Part shown: piece by piece, positions 40,050 through 42,371 of the stretch
How positions within the stretch are numbered: the first letter of the stretch is position 1
Layout of the letters: every line of letters begins with the position of its first letter
NCBI GenBank assembly: GCA_900556935.1
Contig: USQL01000004.1
Coordinates: forward strand, 1-42,371
From: an uncultured Eubacteriales bacterium
GTDB lineage: Bacteria; Bacillota; Clostridia; Oscillospirales; Oscillospiraceae
Length of the DNA stretch: 42,371 nt
Reading direction: 5' to 3'
The notes under the pieces: model-generated
Databases searched by the model: none
What the model saw: the letters and a program-made list of their open reading frames with translations, nothing else
Told to the model about the DNA's origin: nothing
Translations under genes and position numbers: made by a program

Positions 40050-40091
40050 AAAAATATATGCGCACCCGCTCTCATGGAACGGATGCGCATA
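40050..40091 (-). terminator. Terminator/attenuator between the lipoprotein and ABC genes
   Basis: On the minus strand a 12-bp stem with one G-U pair (TATGCGCATCCG with CGGGTGCGCATA, 11-nt loop) is followed by TATTTTTCTC. It should reduce transcription into the transporter genes relative to the lipoprotein. Confidence 0.75.
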
Positions 40092-40097
40092 CGCGGT

Positions 40098-40808
40098 TTA
40101 CTGGGAGTCCGCCAGATTCTCCGTAGTAAAGAGCTCAATCACGTTTTTCATTGTATCAAGGTCGTAATTTTCAGCGATTGCGGCAGCATTCCAATAGGCG
40201 TAATTGCCTTCAAACCAGCTCTGCAGGTCGCTCAGGTCCTCCGCGTAGCGGAATTCCAGATGATAGGTGGTCTCCATGCTGTCCAGAGAGAAGGCGAAAT
40301 AGGTGAATTCACCGGAATTGCTGTCCTCGCTCTGGTAGAAAAGAAAGCCGTTTTCGTTTTCCTGGTCCAATGGCTTATAGTGATGGGAGAAAACCTGACC
40401 GCCCTGGGCATCCAAGCCGGTAATAGTGTCGCCATCCACTACAAATTTTGCAACACCGCCCAGGAAATAGCAGTTAAAGGCCATGCTGCTGGGGTCGGCG
40501 GTATACTTCTCCGCGGCCTCCGCGCCATAGGGCTCAGCCATGCACATATTCAGCAGCATATCGGTTGCGGCTTCCGCGTTCTCCGCTCCTACCAGTGGGG
40601 TAACAGCGTTGAGCCAGATGTCCCGATACTCAGCCTTCGCCATTTCCGGGAACAGCTCTACATAAGTCCCGCTGATGGAAGATAAATAGTCGGCAGTTTC
40701 CGCCTCCGTCGCGGCTACGGTTGTTTGGGTTGCTGTGCTTTGGGTACAGCCAACAATGGAGAAAAGGCAAAATACACAGAGCAGACAAGCGATGATTCTC
40801 TTTTTCAT
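40098..40808 (-). CDS. Lipoprotein, possibly ZinT-like
   Basis: The 236-residue product has a lipoprotein signal peptide (lipobox SIVGC, cysteine near residue 21) followed by a threonine/alanine-rich linker. The body weakly resembles the ZinT/AdcA-II lipocalin-like metal-binding domain in the order of its strands and in the end region TYHLEFRYAEDLSDLQSWFEG...YDLDTMKNVIELF. The histidines that bind zinc in ZinT (in an HFHIF motif) are mostly replaced here, with only one histidine kept, so the ligand may differ. The ATG follows AGGAGG. It lies between araC and the ABC pair, with a palindrome just upstream. A role in presenting a metal or chelate to the transporter is inferred. Confidence 0.55.
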   Translation of the reverse strand: MKKRIIACLLCVFCLFSIVGCTQSTATQTTVAATEAETADYLSSISGTYVELFPEMAKAEYRDIWLNAVTPLVGAENAEAATDMLLNMCMAEPYGAEAAEKYTADPSSMAFNCYFLGGVAKFVVDGDTITGLDAQGGQVFSHHYKPLDQENENGFLFYQSEDSNSGEFTYFAFSLDSMETTYHLEFRYAEDLSDLQSWFEGNYAYWNAAAIAENYDLDTMKNVIELFTTENLADSQ

Positions 40809-40826
40809 AAAGCACCTCCTGAATTA

Positions 40827-40844
40827 AGTTAGCTTTTGCTAACT
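40827..40844 (-). promoter_or_regulatory. Operator-like palindrome before the lipoprotein gene
   Basis: AGTTAGCTTTTGCTAACT is a perfect 7-bp inverted repeat with a 4-nt centre, 19 nt before the lipoprotein start. It matches the palindrome at 42094-42111 at 14 of 18 positions. The GTTAG/CTAAC halves recall DtxR/IdeR boxes, although the spacing differs. The promoter nearby is not clear. Confidence 0.6.
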
Positions 40845-40877
40845 GGCAGACACTTTACCATATTTCTTGGGTGGTGA

Positions 40878-41867
40878 CTACTCCGTTTTGATTTGACTGC
40901 TCCATTTTGACACATTCTTTGCCGTGCCTCGATATTGAGAGGGGGTGACCCCGTAGCGCTTTTTGAAGCTTTCCGAGAACTTGCTGGCATTGTCATATCC
41001 GGCCTCCTGGGCGATTTGGGTAATGGCTTTCTCGCTCTGTACCAGCGCCACAGCCGCCTGCTCTAAGCGGTATTCCTTGATATAGTGGTACACAGGGACC
41101 CCATAGGTCTGCTTAAAAAGCTTTTGCACATGGGAAACGGACATGCCATGCTCGGCGGCCAGCTCCGCCAGAGACACATACCCTTCCCGGTCCGTCAGCA
41201 GGTGGTCCCGAAGATGGTGAGCAAGCTCCGCCTGCTTTGCTGAGCAATAGGTATCCATGGCAGACTTCTGAGGGATTCGTCCCAAGAGCATCATCAGTTC
41301 CAGGGCCTTCAGCCGCAGAAACTGACTGTCCGCGTAAGCGGCGCTTTCGTACAGCTCCCGGAAAACATGCTCACAGCGGGGACCGGCTGAGACCAGCAGA
41401 TACCATTTGCTTCCCAAAAGATTTTGCTTCAGCGCCTCAAAGTCCACGGCAAACGCCGGGGCATTTTGCCGAATCCAGGCATCCGCCTTCGCCGGATTGA
41501 CCTCCAAGCACAGGCCCTCGTAGTAGCCAAGGGGGAAGCTTGACTCGGACCGGGTGCCGTGGATTCCGTCGTAGCAGCTGATGGCCATGTCTCCAGGCTT
41601 CAGCAAAACCTGGTCCCGCAGGGAAAAACCGGTTTCAAACCGCCCGCTGACGCAAAAATTGATTTCCAATGTTCCAATCTTGGTTCGCACCTCGGTATAA
41701 CGCTCCAGCTCCAGCCGCATAACCATCATATCTACCCCGTCAAAAAGAGGGTAACATTGAATTTCCCCGTTCCCCTCGGCGTTCTCCAGGCCGCCCGCCT
41801 GCCCGCAGAGATGGACAGTCCTGGCTTTGCCTCTCTGATCAATCACTTTCACTTTAATCATGGCCAT
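40878..41867 (-). CDS. AraC-family transcription regulator
   Basis: The 329-residue product has an N-terminal sensor region (about 1-200) and a C-terminal AraC DNA-binding domain (about 213-313). The two helix-turn-helix units are at VSLAELAAEHGMSVSHVQKLFK and ITQIAQEAGYDNASKFSESFKKRYGVTPSQYR. The second is the classic AraC signature. It probably controls the lipoprotein and ABC genes downstream, as YbtA-type regulators do for siderophore uptake. Two ATGs (41867 and 41861) are close together; the ribosome binding site is weak (GCGGAAAAA). The start overlaps the end of the decayed hydrolase reading frame, so it was probably translated together with that gene. Confidence 0.87.
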   Translation of the reverse strand: MAMIKVKVIDQRGKARTVHLCGQAGGLENAEGNGEIQCYPLFDGVDMMVMRLELERYTEVRTKIGTLEINFCVSGRFETGFSLRDQVLLKPGDMAISCYDGIHGTRSESSFPLGYYEGLCLEVNPAKADAWIRQNAPAFAVDFEALKQNLLGSKWYLLVSAGPRCEHVFRELYESAAYADSQFLRLKALELMMLLGRIPQKSAMDTYCSAKQAELAHHLRDHLLTDREGYVSLAELAAEHGMSVSHVQKLFKQTYGVPVYHYIKEYRLEQAAVALVQSEKAITQIAQEAGYDNASKFSESFKKRYGVTPSQYRGTAKNVSKWSSQIKTE

Positions 41868-42070
41868 GGCTTAAAAATTTTTCCGCATACCGGCAGAATT
41901 CCTCCGGGTGAACCATTACCAGCTCCCCATGGGCCATCTTTGGAATCCCATGAATCCGTACTTGGGGAAAGCAGCGCAATGGTATCTTCAAATGCCCACA
42001 CAGGCTCCGCTGTACAGGGAAAAAACAGCAGCGTCTTTTGCTGCTTCTGTCCGTGCTCCAAAATCCGCAT
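41854..42070 (-). pseudogene. Decayed alpha/beta-hydrolase gene with internal deletion
   Basis: The first 35 or so codons from ATG 42070 (MRILEHGQKQQKTLLFFPCT and AEPVWAFEDTIALL) look like the start of a small alpha/beta hydrolase. Soon after, another reading frame on the same strand gives IPKMAHGELVMVHPEEFC followed by RYAEKFLSHGHD and a TAA at 41854-41856, which looks like the C-terminal end of the same kind of protein. The middle (probably more than 100 residues, including the nucleophile) is missing and the two ends are out of frame. GGAGG precedes the ATG, and the promoter and operator upstream are intact. It may still be translated and so help start araC translation. Confidence 0.6.
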
Positions 42071-42093
42071 GACCGCGCCTCCGATTTACCAAT

Positions 42094-42148
42094 AGTTAGT
42101 CTTGGCTAACCTTTTGCTTATACTAGCATTTTTCGTCGGCAGAGTCAA
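42094..42148 (-). promoter_or_regulatory. Promoter and operator of the hydrolase-araC unit
   Basis: On the minus strand TTGACT (42143-42148), a 17-base spacer and TAGTAT (42120-42125) form a promoter. The palindrome AGTTAGTCTTGGCTAACC (42094-42111, plus strand) lies just downstream of the -10 box, covering the likely transcription start, as expected for a repressor site. It is a sister of the site at 40827-40844. Confidence 0.65.
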
Positions 42149-42224
42149 TCGTTTTCCCACAAATCCGCCCAGGACGATTGCACGAGTTACAATTCTGTGA
42201 ACAAATTCCAGCAATATGCCGTAG

Positions 42225-42371
42225 GGGCGGCTACCAGCCGCCCGAAAACCGGCGGGACGGAGTATGATAGATGAACGTATACACTGACGGGGAAACCCCT
42301 GCCTTCTCCTGCTGGAGAAGGTGCCCGCAGGCGGATGTGGAGGGGACACCTTGCGGAATTGCCGTGCTGAA
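42225..42371. repeat. Dispersed palindromic repeats at the right edge
   Basis: The hairpin GGGCGGCT-ACC-AGCCGCCC (42225-42243), then GATGAACGTA (42270-42279) with GGGGAAACCCC, and CCTTCTCC/GGAGAAGG (about 42302-42319) follow one another without a gene. The first two also occur near 15856 and 15591. These look like non-coding repeats scattered between genes in this genome. The region 42149-42224 shows nothing further. Confidence 0.55.

Overview
The window looks like chromosomal DNA from a GC-rich anaerobic clostridium. A gut member of the Oscillospiraceae/Ruminococcaceae type is my best guess. The reasons are AGGAGG ribosome binding sites, TTGACA/TATAAT promoters, Wood-Ljungdahl (acetyl-CoA pathway) genes, galactoside-degrading enzymes and an mgl sugar importer. 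The species cannot be fixed from sequence reading alone. No rRNA, tRNA, CRISPR array, transposase or phage genes were seen.

Layout. 1-5406 (minus strand): carbonyl-branch genes of the Wood-Ljungdahl pathway in the order cooC, acsD, a fused acsC-acsE gene, then acsB, which runs off the left edge. 5501-15520 (plus): a galactoside/glucoside module with a GH3 beta-glucosidase of permuted domain order, a GH2 beta-galactosidase, the mglBAC sugar ABC importer, and a small membrane protein with one InlB-type repeat overlapping mglC. 15521-18428: a palindromic repeat element, a class Ic aspartate aminotransferase (minus), and an Abi_2/AbiF-like HEPN protein with a perfect promoter and a possible small structured RNA in front. 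18509-24711 (plus): a surface-polysaccharide operon with a GT4 glycosyltransferase, CapE, a hexapeptide acyltransferase, CapG and CapF (the UDP-L-FucNAc pathway), ending with a LarC1-type nickel-cofactor gene.

24720-26262 (plus): a single ATPase/DUF234 gene bracketed by two copies of a 35-bp palindromic repeat. 26311-30534 (plus): moxR, DUF58, transglutaminase and a small unknown gene. 30643-34948 (plus): methyl-branch folate genes fhs, fchA and folD plus a formate channel, behind a palindromic operator and a structured leader. 34955-36362 (plus): a DUF1576 membrane protein. 36527-42148 (minus): a metal/siderophore-type module with a decayed alpha/beta hydrolase, an AraC regulator, a lipoprotein and two ABC half-transporters. 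Two matching GTTAG...CTAAC palindromes sit in this module. The right edge holds dispersed palindromic repeats.

How it fits together. FocA, Fhs, FchA and FolD would move formate and one-carbon units through tetrahydrofolate to methylene-THF. After reduction to methyl-THF (gene not in the window), the AcsC-AcsE fusion with AcsD would pass the methyl group to AcsB, with CooC helping nickel insertion. The most noteworthy items are the AcsC-AcsE fusion, the HEPN gene with its candidate RNA, the repeat-bracketed ATPase cassette, the unclassified fhs leader, and the InlB-repeat protein translationally coupled to a sugar permease.
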